The notes under the pieces are model-generated. The model was not told where the DNA came from. It saw nothing but the letters and a program-made list of their open reading frames with translations, and searched no databases. A stretch of DNA of 64,000 nucleotides from Oscillospiraceae bacterium (lineage in GTDB: Bacteria > Bacillota > Clostridia > Oscillospirales > Oscillospiraceae): positions 1-64,000 of the forward strand of contig CACYXE010000006.1 of assembly GCA_902778275.1 (NCBI GenBank). The letters run 5' to 3'. Positions 24,796 to 34,181 of this stretch are shown here, piece after piece. Both the position numbers and the translations under genes were made by a program. Position 1 is the first letter of the stretch; the number at the start of each line of letters is the position of its first letter.

Positions 24796-26400
24796 TCACA
24801 GCGGCCCCGCCGCGTCAATTGCCAGCGCCCGCAGCACCGCCTCGGCGCAGCGCATCCCGTCCACCGCGGCGGAGGAGATGCCCCCGGCGTAGCCCGCGCC
24901 CTCGCCGCAGGGGTAGAGCCCCGTGATCTCGGAGCTCAGGTCCCGCCCCCGCAGGATCCGCACCGGGGAAGAGGAACGGGTCTCCGGGCCGGTCAGCACC
25001 GCGTCGGGTGCGTCGAAGCCCCGGAGCTTTTTTCCCAGGGCGGGCAGCGCCCGCTCCAGTACGCCGGTGATCCGGGGCGGCAGGAGCGTATGCAGGTCGC
25101 ACCAGACCACCCCGGGCCGGTAGCTGGGCTGTACCGTGCCGGGGCCCGTGCTGGCCCGGCCCGCCAGAAAGTCCTCTACCCGCTGGGCCGGCGCCCGGTA
25201 ATCCCCGCCGCCCAGGGCGTAGGCCGCCCGCTCGATCTGCCGCTGCCAGCGCATGCCGCCCAGCGCGTCCCTGTCCGGGAAGTCCTCGGTGTGCAGGGTC
25301 ACCAGCAGGGCCGCATTGGCGTTCTCCCCGTCCCGCCGGGAATAACTCATGCCGTTGGTGACCACGCCCCCTTCCTCCGAGGCCGCGGCGAAGACCTCCC
25401 CGCCGGGGCACATACAGAAGGTATAGGCGCTGCCGCCGTCGGGCAGGTGCACGTTCAGAGAATAGTCCGCCGCGGGCAGGCTGCCCCGCTCCCGGCCGTA
25501 CTGGGCCCGGTCGATGTCCGCCTGCCGGTGCTCGATGCGCACGCCCATGGAAAAGGGCTTGGGCTCCATGGGCACACCCTGGCTGTGCAGGGTCTCAAAG
25601 GTGTCCCGGGCGGAGTGACCGATGGCCAGGATCAGCCTGTCGCAGTCCAGCCGACGCAGTCCGGCGCTGTCGCGGACTTCCACGCCGCGCAGGGCGCCGT
25701 CCTCGATCCGCAGCCGCTCCAGCCGGGTGCCGAACAGCACCTTCCCGCCCAGAGAGACGATCTCCCGCCGCAGGCTCTGCACCACGTCCACCAGGATGTC
25801 CGTGCCGATGTGGGGCCTGGCCTCGTACAAAATGCTCTCCGGCGCACCGTGGGCGGCAAACTCCTCCAGCACGAAGTGCAGGCGGCTGTCGTGGATGCCG
25901 GTGTTCAGCTTCCCGTCGGAAAAGGTCCCGGCGCCGCCCTCGCCGAACTGCACGTTGTTTTCCGTGTCCAGGGGGCCGCCGCCACGAAAGGCCTCCACCG
26001 CCCTGCGGCGTGTCAAAGCGTCCTGCCCCCGCTCGATAACAACAGGCATGGCCCCGGCCCGGGCCAGTACCAGCGCAGCAAACATGCCCGCCGGGCCGAA
26101 GCCCACCACCACCGGCGGCTTCTCCGCCCTCACCCTGGGGATGGCGTAGACCGGCGGCTCGTAGGCGCTCACATCGCCGCCCTTTGCCCGGCGCAGCAGC
26201 GCCGCCTCGCCGCCGCGCAGCGAGACCGCCACGGCGCACACATAGTGCAGGTCGTCTTTCTTCCGGGCGTCCAGGGATTTTTTGATGAGCTTCCACTCTA
26301 TGATCTGCTCCGGGGAGACCCGGAGCTTTTTTGCCGCTCTCTGGGGCAGGGCCTCGATTTTTTCCTCCGCCCCCAGGCGGAGATTGCGGATCAGGATCAT
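24796..26400 (-). CDS. FAD-dependent dehydrogenase (COG2509 family)
   Basis: A 534-residue flavoprotein. An N-terminal domain of about 85 residues precedes the dinucleotide-binding motif VVGFGPAGMFAALVLARAG; a GGAGTFSDGKLNTG signature follows near residue 150, then ILAIGHSARDTFETL and a C-terminal LYPCGEGAGYAGGISSAA. These are typical of the uncharacterised FAD dehydrogenases of COG2509. ATG 26400 overlaps the preceding stop (ATGA), so it is coupled to the HI0933-type gene. The substrate is unknown. Confidence 0.9.
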   Translation of the reverse strand: MILIRNLRLGAEEKIEALPQRAAKKLRVSPEQIIEWKLIKKSLDARKKDDLHYVCAVAVSLRGGEAALLRRAKGGDVSAYEPPVYAIPRVRAEKPPVVVGFGPAGMFAALVLARAGAMPVVIERGQDALTRRRAVEAFRGGGPLDTENNVQFGEGGAGTFSDGKLNTGIHDSRLHFVLEEFAAHGAPESILYEARPHIGTDILVDVVQSLRREIVSLGGKVLFGTRLERLRIEDGALRGVEVRDSAGLRRLDCDRLILAIGHSARDTFETLHSQGVPMEPKPFSMGVRIEHRQADIDRAQYGRERGSLPAADYSLNVHLPDGGSAYTFCMCPGGEVFAAASEEGGVVTNGMSYSRRDGENANAALLVTLHTEDFPDRDALGGMRWQRQIERAAYALGGGDYRAPAQRVEDFLAGRASTGPGTVQPSYRPGVVWCDLHTLLPPRITGVLERALPALGKKLRGFDAPDAVLTGPETRSSSPVRILRGRDLSSEITGLYPCGEGAGYAGGISSAAVDGMRCAEAVLRALAIDAAGPL

Positions 26401-27605
26401 GTCCCCAGCCTCCCCGCCAGGCGGCCGCTGGCCCAGGCCCACTGCAGGTTGTAGCCCCCGCAGTCCCCGTCCACGTCCAGCACCTCGCCGCAGAGGAACA
26501 ACCCCGGCACGAACCAGCTTTCCAGGGTCTCCGGATTCACCCCCGCCGTGCGGATGCCGCCGGCGGTGACCTGGGCGCTGTCCAGGCCGCCGGTGCCCGT
26601 CACGTCCAGGCTGAAGTCCTTGGCCGCCGCGGCCAGCCGCCCCAGCGCGGCGTCGTCCAGGCCGCCCAGGGGCTGCCCGGCGCGGATCCCCGCGTATTTG
26701 ACCAGCATGCGGCCCAAGCGGTTGTGGAGCATGCCGGTGAAAAGCTCCGCCGCGTCCAGCTCGGGATACTCCTCCCGACGCTTACGCAGCAGGGCGAACA
26801 CTTCTTTCTCATCCTGGGGCAACAGGTCCATGTGCAGCCGCAGGCCCTCCCCGCCGGTGGACGCCGCCCGGGAGATGTCAAAGACCGCAGGGCCGGAGAC
26901 CCCGGTCTCGGTAAACTGGATCTCGCCCCGGCTCTCCGCCAGGGCCGCGCCGCCGCCTGTCAGGCGCAGCGCCCCCTGGACCCGCACGCCCTTCAGCGCC
27001 CGGGGATACTCCGCCGCGGTGTGGACCGGCACCAGCGCCGGGTAAAGCCCCGTGCGCTTGTGGCCCAGGGCCTTCAGCAGCTCATAGCCGTCGGTCACGC
27101 CGCCCAGCTTTCCGCCGGCGGCGCCGCCGCAGGCCACGATCAGCTTATCGGCGCGGAGACTGCCCGCGTCGGTGACGACGGTGAAGCCCTCCTTCTCCCG
27201 CCGCAGCTCCCGGGCCGGGCAGGCCGTCCGCTGCTCCACGCCCGCCCGGTCCAGGGCCAGACGCAGCACGTCCAGCACGGAGTTGGCGGAGTTGGAAAGC
27301 GGATACACCCGTCCGCCGTACTCGGTAACGGTCAGCAGCCCCAGGCCGTGAAAAAAGCGCAGGGTGTCCGCCGGCGTGAACGCTTCCAGGGCGGGCCGGG
27401 CAAAGGCCGGGTCCTCCCCGTGGTAGTTTTCCGTCGCGGCCCCGGTGTTGGTCAGGTTGCAGCGGCCGTTGCCGGTGGCCAGCAGCTTGCGCCCGATGCG
27501 CTGCTGCCGCTCCAGCAGGATCACGTGATTGTTCTTGTCCTCCGCAGCGGTGAGAGCGGCCATCAGGCCGGAGGCGCCGCCGCCTATGATCACAACAGTG
27601 TTCAT
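26397..27605 (-). CDS. HI0933/YhiN-like FAD-binding oxidoreductase
   Basis: A 402-residue flavoprotein: IIGGGASGLMAALTAA at the N-terminus, then GRKLLATGNGRCNLTNT, the diagnostic motif of the HI0933/YhiN family, and GLFLCGEVLDVDGDCGGYNLQWAWASG at the C-terminus for FAD contact. The family is sometimes labelled aminoacetone oxidase-like, but function is not settled. It lies three bases after the asparaginase gene and overlaps the COG2509 gene. Confidence 0.92.
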   Translation of the reverse strand: MNTVVIIGGGASGLMAALTAAEDKNNHVILLERQQRIGRKLLATGNGRCNLTNTGAATENYHGEDPAFARPALEAFTPADTLRFFHGLGLLTVTEYGGRVYPLSNSANSVLDVLRLALDRAGVEQRTACPARELRREKEGFTVVTDAGSLRADKLIVACGGAAGGKLGGVTDGYELLKALGHKRTGLYPALVPVHTAAEYPRALKGVRVQGALRLTGGGAALAESRGEIQFTETGVSGPAVFDISRAASTGGEGLRLHMDLLPQDEKEVFALLRKRREEYPELDAAELFTGMLHNRLGRMLVKYAGIRAGQPLGGLDDAALGRLAAAAKDFSLDVTGTGGLDSAQVTAGGIRTAGVNPETLESWFVPGLFLCGEVLDVDGDCGGYNLQWAWASGRLAGRLGT

Positions 27606-27608
27606 CGC

Positions 27609-28607
27609 TTATCCTCTGTACAGAATGTCGTGGGCCACGGGGCTGTAGAACAGGCGGTTCACTTCCCCCGGCTCCTTTGTCTGGCCCAGGATCCACATGA
27701 TCTTGGCGAAGGCCGCCTCCGTGGTCATGTCGTAGGCCTCCAGCACATGGGGGTCGTCCTTGAGCCGGTGGCCCACCTGGTACACCGACAGGTCCGAGCC
27801 CTCGTTCTGCACCTGGGTGGTCACCACCAGGAACTTGCCCCGCTCCGTGTAGCGGCGCACCACCTCAAACAGCTTGTCGTCGCTGTAGGAGGGCAGGCCG
27901 CCCACGCCGAAGCACTCGATCACCAGGGCGTCCTTCCGCTCCAGCATGAATTCCAGCAGTTCGAAGTCCGTGCCCGGCACCATCTTGATCAGGCCCACCT
28001 TCTCATCCAAAGTCTCATAGAAGCGGGGCTGGGCTTCCCGCTCCGGGCGGATGTAGCACAGCATCTGCCGGTCGTGGAGGGTGGCCAGGTCCGGGTAGTT
28101 GATGCTGGAAAAGGCCGCGAAGCTCTTGGAGCAGGTCTTGCGGGCCCGGGTGCCCAGGATGACCCGGCCGCTGAACACGATGCACACCCCGGCCAGCTCC
28201 TCCGAGCAGGCGCAGATAAAGGCGTCGGTCAGGTTCAGCTTGGAGTCGGTGGAGTCGTAATTGATGGGCTTCTGGGCCCCGGTAAGCACGATGGGCTTGT
28301 CCGCCCCCTGCGCCAGATAGGACAGGGCAGCCGCCGTGTAGGCCATGGTGTCGGTGCCGTGGCTGATGACAAAGCCGTCATAGCGGTCGTAGTTCTCCCG
28401 CAGGGCCCTGGTGACCCCCAGCCAGTGGGCGGGGGTGATGTTGGTGCTGTCGATGTTGTACAGGGAAATGCAGTCCACCTGGCAGAGCTCCGAGATATAC
28501 GGCACATAGCGCAGCAGCTGCGCGGGCGTCAGCTCCGGGGTCAGCCCCTCCGGCGTCATCTCCGAGGCGATGGTCCCGCCGGTGCCCAGCATCAGGATCT
28601 TTTTCAA
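27609..28607 (-). CDS. Type I asparaginase
   Basis: A 332-residue amidohydrolase with both catalytic threonine motifs: GTGGTIAS at the N-terminus and SHGTDTMAYTAAALSYL near residue 80, plus the conserved Lys in TGAQKPI. It converts asparagine to aspartate and ammonia in the cytoplasm (no signal peptide). The start is taken as TTG 28607 because AGGAGG lies eight bases upstream; the longer frame from 28634 has no site. It heads an operon with two FAD enzymes. Confidence 0.9.
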   Translation of the reverse strand: MKKILMLGTGGTIASEMTPEGLTPELTPAQLLRYVPYISELCQVDCISLYNIDSTNITPAHWLGVTRALRENYDRYDGFVISHGTDTMAYTAAALSYLAQGADKPIVLTGAQKPINYDSTDSKLNLTDAFICACSEELAGVCIVFSGRVILGTRARKTCSKSFAAFSSINYPDLATLHDRQMLCYIRPEREAQPRFYETLDEKVGLIKMVPGTDFELLEFMLERKDALVIECFGVGGLPSYSDDKLFEVVRRYTERGKFLVVTTQVQNEGSDLSVYQVGHRLKDDPHVLEAYDMTTEAAFAKIMWILGQTKEPGEVNRLFYSPVAHDILYRG

Positions 28608-28648
28608 GGCGCGCCCTCCTCTCCGATACAACAATTATTTATACGATC

Positions 28649-28677
28649 ATTATAGCAAGCGGCCCTGCGCATTTCAA
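28649..28677 (-). promoter_or_regulatory. Promoter of the asparaginase operon, -35 in a hairpin loop
   Basis: TTGAAA (28677-28672), 17 bases, TGC-TATAAT (-10 at 28654-28649). The -35 lies in the loop of the hairpin at 28659-28689. Confidence 0.7.
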
Positions 28678-28689
28678 GCACAGGGCCGC
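28659..28689 (-). terminator. Terminator-like hairpin after the GH13 gene
   Basis: GCGGCCCTG (28659-28667) and CAGGGCCGC (28681-28689). The T tract is poor, and the loop carries the next gene's -35 box. Confidence 0.55.
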
Positions 28690-28701
28690 GTCGTATGTTC
28701 T

Positions 28702-30372
28702 TTACACTTCCAGCACCAGGAACTGGAAGCCCTCCAGGTGGACAAGGTCTCCCTCCTGCTTCAGCTCCTGGAGATTGTTCAGCAGCACCGCCTTGACAGG
28801 ACCGGGCAGAGGCATGTCCTGGGCCTCCTTCTGGAAGTTGCCCGCCACCAGCAGGGTCCTCTCCCCCTTGCGATAGTAGGCCATCAGGTTCTCCTGCTCC
28901 GGACGGTAGGGCAGCGTTTCGCCGTAGACCACGGTCTCGGCGTAGGTCTCGCTCCTGCGCAGGGCGATCAGCGCCCGGTAGAAGTGATAGACCGAATCGG
29001 CGCGGCCGCGCTGCTCGGCCAGGTTGATGCGCGTATAGTTGGGATTCAGCGGCAGCCAGGGCGTCCCTGTGGTGAAGCCCGCGCCGGGGCCGCCGTCCCA
29101 CTGCACAGGGGTGCGGGCGTTGTCCCGGGAGAAGGGCGCCACGGCGGCCAGAGCCTCCGCATCTGTCAGCCCCGCGCGCCGGGCCACCCGGTACTCGTCC
29201 AGGGTGTTGATGTCGTCCACCTGGGCGATATCGGTAAATACGGTGTTTTCCATGCCGATCTCCTGGCCCTGATACAGGAAGGGCAGGCCCCGCAGCATAA
29301 AGTTCAAGCCGCCCAGCATCTTCTTGGCCGTCTCGCTGTGTTCGCCTTCCGGCAGATAGTGGGAGACGCCCCGGGGCTCGTCGTGGTTTTCGATGATGTT
29401 GGACAGAAAGCCCACGCCCGCGCTGCGCGCCTGGGCGCCGAAGCAGGCGGCCTTGTACTCCTCCGCGGTGGGGCAGCGCCAGGCGTACCAGCCCCGGGGG
29501 TCCCTGGCCAGCACATGCTCGGCGAAGTCGAACATGCTGGAAAAATAGCCGTCGTCCCCGATGATCAGCGGCAGGTCCCCGGTCTTCTCGTCAAAGACCT
29601 CGCCCACGGAAAAAGCGTCGTACCGGCGGAAGGTCTCCTCCGCCATCTCCCTGAGGAAGACGTTCACGCCCTCCGCCTTCTCCAGCATCCGCCGGATGGC
29701 GCAGAGGCCGTCGTCCCGGTCCGCCGGGAAGTCCTGGAAGGGCAGCAGCTTCTTGATGTTGATGATGGCGTCGATCCGGAAGCCGCCCAGGCCCTTGTCC
29801 AGCCACCAGTTGATCATCTTGTACACTTCCCGCCGCAGCTCGGGGTTTTCCCAGTTCAGGTCCGGCTGCTTCTTGTGGAAGGCGTGGAAGTAGATCTTGT
29901 CCGTGTGGCCGGGCAGCAGGTCCCAGCAGGGGCCGCCGAAATAGCTGCGCCAGTTGCAGGGCAGCTTCTCCCCCTCGTGCCAGTCCCGGATATAAAAGAA
30001 TTGGCCGTAATAACCGTCCGGGTCCTCGCAGGCCTTCCGGAACCACTCGTGCTCATCGGAGCAGTGATTGACCACCAGGTCCATGACGATGGAGATCCCC
30101 CGGCGCTTGCCCTCGGCGATCAGCTCGTCCATGTCCGCCATGGTGCCGAAGCGCGGGTCTATATTATAATAGTCGGAAATGTCGTAGCCCTGGTCGGCCA
30201 GGGGCGAGCAGTAGACCGGGGACAGCCACACGATCTCCACGCCCAGTTCCTGCAGATAGTCCAGCTTTCCGATCACGCCCCGCAGGTCGCCGATGCCGTC
30301 GCCGTTGCTGTCGCAAAAGCTCTTGGGATAGATCTGATAGGCCGTCTTTCCGTGCCACCATTTGCGCTTCAT
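28702..30372 (-). CDS. GH13 alpha-glucosidase (oligo-1,6-glucosidase type)
   Basis: A 556-residue cytoplasmic GH13 enzyme. The conserved regions are DLVVNHCSDEHEWF (I), GFRIDAI with the nucleophile Asp (II), SVGEVF with the acid/base Glu (III) and ENHDEPR (IV). The QIYPKSFCDSNGDGIGDL start and length fit the GH13_31 oligo-1,6-glucosidase/alpha-glucosidase group, which removes glucose from alpha-1,6 or alpha-1,4 ends. Region II reads VVNH, commonly linked to alpha-1,6 activity; this is suggestive only. It is divergent from the sugar ABC importer and probably processes its cargo. AGGAGG precedes the ATG. Confidence 0.92.
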   Translation of the reverse strand: MKRKWWHGKTAYQIYPKSFCDSNGDGIGDLRGVIGKLDYLQELGVEIVWLSPVYCSPLADQGYDISDYYNIDPRFGTMADMDELIAEGKRRGISIVMDLVVNHCSDEHEWFRKACEDPDGYYGQFFYIRDWHEGEKLPCNWRSYFGGPCWDLLPGHTDKIYFHAFHKKQPDLNWENPELRREVYKMINWWLDKGLGGFRIDAIINIKKLLPFQDFPADRDDGLCAIRRMLEKAEGVNVFLREMAEETFRRYDAFSVGEVFDEKTGDLPLIIGDDGYFSSMFDFAEHVLARDPRGWYAWRCPTAEEYKAACFGAQARSAGVGFLSNIIENHDEPRGVSHYLPEGEHSETAKKMLGGLNFMLRGLPFLYQGQEIGMENTVFTDIAQVDDINTLDEYRVARRAGLTDAEALAAVAPFSRDNARTPVQWDGGPGAGFTTGTPWLPLNPNYTRINLAEQRGRADSVYHFYRALIALRRSETYAETVVYGETLPYRPEQENLMAYYRKGERTLLVAGNFQKEAQDMPLPGPVKAVLLNNLQELKQEGDLVHLEGFQFLVLEV

Positions 30373-30641
30373 TTTCGTATCCTCCTATGTTGACATCCTT
30401 TGTGCGTGCGTCATTGTACAGGATTCCCACGAAACTTGCAACCTTTATTTTCAATTTTATGCAATGATTTTTTGCTTGGGCATTTGTACTATATTTTTGA
30501 ATGCGCTTTCGTTCAAAACGCCCATTTTGGGCGTATCCAACAAAATGCTTTGCTTTTGGGAGTGCAAAGTGATAGAATTAACACACCAATGGGGGTTTCA
30601 ATCCTCATTGGAAAATTTCATGAAAAAGTGAGGAAAAGCAA
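30373..30641. promoter_or_regulatory. Divergent control region of the alpha-glucoside locus
   Basis: A 269-base region between the GH13 gene and the binding-protein gene. It holds a perfect dyad ACGCCCATTTTGGGCGT (30518-30534) and, for the rightward genes, TTGCTT (30550-30555), 17 bases, TAGAAT (30573-30578), then a 63-base leader. The dyad lies just upstream of the -35 and could bind a LacI- or AraC-type regulator. Confidence 0.55.
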
Positions 30642-31979
30642 ATGAAAAAGTTACTTGCATTGCTGCTGGCGCTGGTCATGGTCGTGGCCCTGGCCGCCTG
30701 CGGTGTGACCACGGAGAATGCCGCGGCTCCCGCTGCCAGCTCCAGCGAAGAGAAGACTGAGGCGGCCCCTGCTGCGGGCGGCATCACTCTGTTCAACGGC
30801 AAGATTGAGATCGCCGATGCCCTCAACCATGCTGCCGAGGTCTATGAGGCCGCTACCGGCAAGCATGTCGAGGTCAACTCCGTCGGCGGCGGCGTCGACC
30901 TTCAGTCCGAGCTGAAGCAGCGCTACCAGGCCGGCAACATGCCCGACATCTTCACCTGCGAAGGCACCCCCGACTTCTCCAACTGGACCGACAATGAGAT
31001 GCTCGTCGTCGATTTGTCCGACCAGCCCTGGGTTTCTGACACTGAGGCTGAATTCGTCTATGAGCCCACCGGAGCGGTCATCGGCTTCCCCTACACCACC
31101 GAGGCCATCGGCCTTGCCTACAACAAGAGCATCCTGGATGCTGCCGGCATTGACCCCGCCTCCATCACCGGACCCGAGTCCATGAAGGCCGCCTTTGAGA
31201 AGATCGACGGCATGAAGGACGAGCTGGGCATCACCGCCGTCATCGGCTGGTGCGCCAACGCCAAGGAACTGTACTGGTCCACCGGTAACCACATGTTCTG
31301 CAACTATCTGGACGCCGGTCTCGCCCGTAACGATTCCACCTATTTCGACCTCATGATGGATGAGGGCAAGCTGGATCTGGACCGCTTCACTCCCTTTGCC
31401 GAGATGGTCGGTATGTTCAACCAGTACTCCGACCCCGCTCTGCTGGTCTCCGGCAACTATGACCTGCAGGTCTCCGGCTTTGCCTCCGGCAAGTACGCCT
31501 TCGTGACCCAGGGCTCCTGGATCGGCGCTTCCCTGACCGGTCAGTATAAGGAGCTGTACGATGCGGCCGGCAACTTTGAGTGCGGCATGATCCCCTATGC
31601 CTTTATCGAAGGCATCGACACCATTCTGACCAATCCTCCCTCCCACTGGGCTGTCTACAAAAACGGCAACGTGGCTGAGGCTGAGGAGTTCCTGAACTGG
31701 CTCGCCGGTCCCGACGGCCAGCAGATCATGGTGCAGGAAGCCGGTCTGAACAGCCCGTTCAAGAGCTGCACTGTTGTGGCCAACGACCCCTTCGCGCCCA
31801 CCGTTGCTGACTTCACCGCGCGCGGCAAGACCTCTTCCTGGCACTTCCTGGAGCAGCCCGCCAACATGGCTGAAGACTATACCGGCGCCATCTTCCAGGA
31901 TTACGCCATGGGTACCATCAACACCGAAGAGTTCATCCAGGATATGGTCGACACGATCCCCACTGCTGTGGGCAAATAA
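30642..31979 (+). CDS. Sugar ABC transporter substrate-binding lipoprotein
   Basis: A 445-residue solute-binding protein of cluster B (MalE-like). The lipoprotein signal peptide ends at ALAAC (Cys20), followed by an Ala/Ser linker. The bilobal fold is recognisable from LKQRYQAGNMPDIFTCEG, FPYTTEAIGLAYNKSIL, FVTQGSWIG and a C-terminal LNWLAGPDGQQIM. It captures sugar outside the cell for the two permeases that follow. Codon use is strongly biased, suggesting high expression. GAGGA precedes the ATG. Confidence 0.94.
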   Translation: MKKLLALLLALVMVVALAACGVTTENAAAPAASSSEEKTEAAPAAGGITLFNGKIEIADALNHAAEVYEAATGKHVEVNSVGGGVDLQSELKQRYQAGNMPDIFTCEGTPDFSNWTDNEMLVVDLSDQPWVSDTEAEFVYEPTGAVIGFPYTTEAIGLAYNKSILDAAGIDPASITGPESMKAAFEKIDGMKDELGITAVIGWCANAKELYWSTGNHMFCNYLDAGLARNDSTYFDLMMDEGKLDLDRFTPFAEMVGMFNQYSDPALLVSGNYDLQVSGFASGKYAFVTQGSWIGASLTGQYKELYDAAGNFECGMIPYAFIEGIDTILTNPPSHWAVYKNGNVAEAEEFLNWLAGPDGQQIMVQEAGLNSPFKSCTVVANDPFAPTVADFTARGKTSSWHFLEQPANMAEDYTGAIFQDYAMGTINTEEFIQDMVDTIPTAVGK

Positions 31980-32081
31980 TCTTCCCGGCAATCTGTAATC
32001 CCCGTTTTGGCAAGGGCGGCGGCAACGCTGCCGCCTTTGTCCCTTTTGAGAGAAAAGCAACGGAAAAGGAGCGTTCTGCAT

Positions 32082-33161
32082 ATGAATGAAAACACCGCAG
32101 GCAAGAAAGCCCTGTCGCTGGTGCTCCTGGTTTTGGGCGTCGTCCTGCTGGCGCTCGCCCTGTGGATGGACTTTACAAAAACCTATATCGTGATCGATAT
32201 GGGCGTCAAGGTAGCACTCCGCGGCCTGTTCCTGGTGCTGGGTGCCCTGCTGATCCTGGCGGGGATGTATTTCTTCCCCACGGTCATGCACCACCGCACC
32301 ATCATCAACATACTTTTCCTGTTCCCCCTGCTGTTCACCTTCGCGGTGACGGTCATCATCCCCATGTGTGTGGGTATCTTCTATTCCTTCACGGACTGGA
32401 ACGGCGTAGCCTACAGTAAAGTGGTAGGCTTTGAAAACTATTCCGCCATGTTTAAGGACCCGGCCTTTATGTGGTCCCTGCTGATCACGGTCCTGTTCGT
32501 GATCGTGAATATGGTCATGGTGAACCTTGTGGCCTTCCTGCTGGCGCTGCTGTGCACCACCAAACTGAAGGGCGTCGGGTTCTTCCGGGCTGCCTACTTC
32601 CTGCCGAACCTGATCGGCGGCATCGTGCTGGGCTATATCTGGCAGTTCATTTTCTCCAATGTGCTGACCTCGATCATGAACTCGCCCCACTCGGCCCTGG
32701 CTTCCACGAACACCGCCTTTATTGCCATCATCGTGGTGTATATCTGGCAGTATGCCGGCTACATCATGCTGATCTACATCAACGGTCTGGCCACCGTCCC
32801 CAAGGACGTGCTGGAGGCCGCGCAGATCGACGGCGCCGACGCCATGAAGACCTTGTTCCAGATCAAGATCCCCATGATCGCCGCCACCTTCACCATCTGC
32901 ACCTTCCTGACCCTGACCTCCGCGTTCAAACAGTTCGACGTAAACCTGGCCTTGACCAACGGCGTCGGCACCGTGAGAGGCTTTATGGGACAGCGCCTGT
33001 CCAACGGCACACAGATGATCGCTCTGAACATCTACAACACCGCTTTTGCACGCGACCAGTTCGGTTACGCCCAGGCGAAAGCCATCCTCTTCTTTATCAT
33101 CCTGGCCTGCGTCTCGCTTGTGCAGGTGCGTATCTCCAATAAGAGGGAGGTCGAGATGTAA
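32082..33161 (+). CDS. Sugar ABC transporter permease (MalF-like)
   Basis: A 359-residue integral membrane protein. Two extra N-terminal helices (about 13-30 and 47-64) precede the standard six-helix permease core. The cytoplasmic EAA loop is EAAQIDGADAMKTLFQIKIP near residue 247, the contact to the ATPase. ATG 32082 is chosen over 32007 because homology and spacing to AAAAGGAG favour it. It sits 102 bases after the binding-protein gene and overlaps the second permease by one base. Confidence 0.93.
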   Translation: MNENTAGKKALSLVLLVLGVVLLALALWMDFTKTYIVIDMGVKVALRGLFLVLGALLILAGMYFFPTVMHHRTIINILFLFPLLFTFAVTVIIPMCVGIFYSFTDWNGVAYSKVVGFENYSAMFKDPAFMWSLLITVLFVIVNMVMVNLVAFLLALLCTTKLKGVGFFRAAYFLPNLIGGIVLGYIWQFIFSNVLTSIMNSPHSALASTNTAFIAIIVVYIWQYAGYIMLIYINGLATVPKDVLEAAQIDGADAMKTLFQIKIPMIAATFTICTFLTLTSAFKQFDVNLALTNGVGTVRGFMGQRLSNGTQMIALNIYNTAFARDQFGYAQAKAILFFIILACVSLVQVRISNKREVEM

Positions 33162-34021
33162 TGAAAATGAAAACGTCCCGCGTGGTCATCCTGATGATCA
33201 TCGCCGTTATTCTGGCAGCTTATATCTTGTTCCCCTTCTTCCTGGTGGTACTCAACTCCTTTAAGACCCAGAGCGCCATCGTCTCCAACCCCATCTCCGC
33301 CGCGGGCGCCAGCGTCCAGCAGTTCTTGTCCAACGCAAGCTCTGTTATCAACAACAAAAACTTTGTGTTCTGGCATGCCTTCGGCAGCTCGGCGCTGGTC
33401 ACCATCATCTCCCTGTTCCTGCTGGCCGTGTTCGGCGGCATGGCCGCCTGGGTCATCTGCCGCAACAAGGCCAAATGGTCTACCGTGATCTACATGGTGT
33501 TCATCTCCTCCATGATCATCCCCTTCCAAGTGGTCATGCTCCCGCTGATCGCCACCTTCCGCGAAGTGGGCAAATTCGTGGGTCTGGGCATGAACGGCAC
33601 TCTGCCGGGCCTGATCTTCGCCTACTGCGGCTTCGGCGGCGCCATGACGGTGTTTATTCTCACCGGCTTCATCAAGGGCATCCCCTATGAGCTGGAGGAG
33701 GCCGCCGCCATCGACGGCTGCTCTCCCGAGGGCACCTTCTTCCGCATCATCTTCCCGCTGCTCAAGCCCACCATCGTCACCGTGACGATCCTCAACGGCA
33801 TGTGGATCTGGAACGACTACCTGCTCCCCTCCATCCTGCTGGGCCAGAACAATCCCAACAAGACCCTGCCCGTTGCGGTGCAGGCCTTCGTGGGCTCCTT
33901 CGTGAAGTCCTGGGATCTGATCCTGACCGCCGCGCTGCTGGCTATGATCCCCATGATCGTGATCTTCCTGATCGCGCAGAAGCACATCATGGACGGCATG
34001 GTCCAGGGCGCCATCAAGTAA
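33161..34021 (+). CDS. Carbohydrate ABC transporter permease (MalG-like)
   Basis: A 286-residue six-helix permease. The EAA loop EEAAAIDGCSPEGTFFRIIFPLL lies near residue 184 and the C-terminus ends KHIMDGMVQGAIK, as in MalG-type proteins. It pairs with the upstream MalF-like permease (TAATG overlap). No ATPase gene follows; the matching UgpC/MsmX-type ATPase lies at 37.3 kb. A series of hairpins follows the stop. Confidence 0.93.
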   Translation: MKMKTSRVVILMIIAVILAAYILFPFFLVVLNSFKTQSAIVSNPISAAGASVQQFLSNASSVINNKNFVFWHAFGSSALVTIISLFLLAVFGGMAAWVICRNKAKWSTVIYMVFISSMIIPFQVVMLPLIATFREVGKFVGLGMNGTLPGLIFAYCGFGGAMTVFILTGFIKGIPYELEEAAAIDGCSPEGTFFRIIFPLLKPTIVTVTILNGMWIWNDYLLPSILLGQNNPNKTLPVAVQAFVGSFVKSWDLILTAALLAMIPMIVIFLIAQKHIMDGMVQGAIK

Positions 34022-34093
34022 ATCCTTCTCAACACGCAAACACCGGGGTGCCGAGCATGCGGCACCCCGGAAGCTGTCAACAGCTTCCGGAGC

Positions 34094-34127
34094 AAAAACG
34101 GAAACTTTTTGAAAGTTTCCGTTTTTG
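34094..34127 (+). terminator. Terminator of the sugar importer operon
   Basis: AAAAACGGAAACTTT and AAAGTTTCCGTTTTT with a short loop. Confidence 0.85.
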
Positions 34128-34136
34128 TATATCAAA

Positions 34137-34181
34137 CGTGAGGGGGGAATCCCATCCCCCCTCACAGTCCCCCCATGCGTG
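34137..34181 (-). repeat. 45-bp hairpin repeat, copy 1
   Basis: On the minus strand this segment aligns without gaps to plus-strand 60347-60391 (35 of 45 identical), including GCATGGGG and GGGGATGGGATTCCCC. Arm differences between copies are largely compensated. Confidence 0.7.

Noticed and set aside
30651-32690. 679-codon minus-strand frame opposite the importer genes
   Set aside because: Antisense of two well-supported genes; no initiation signal or homology.
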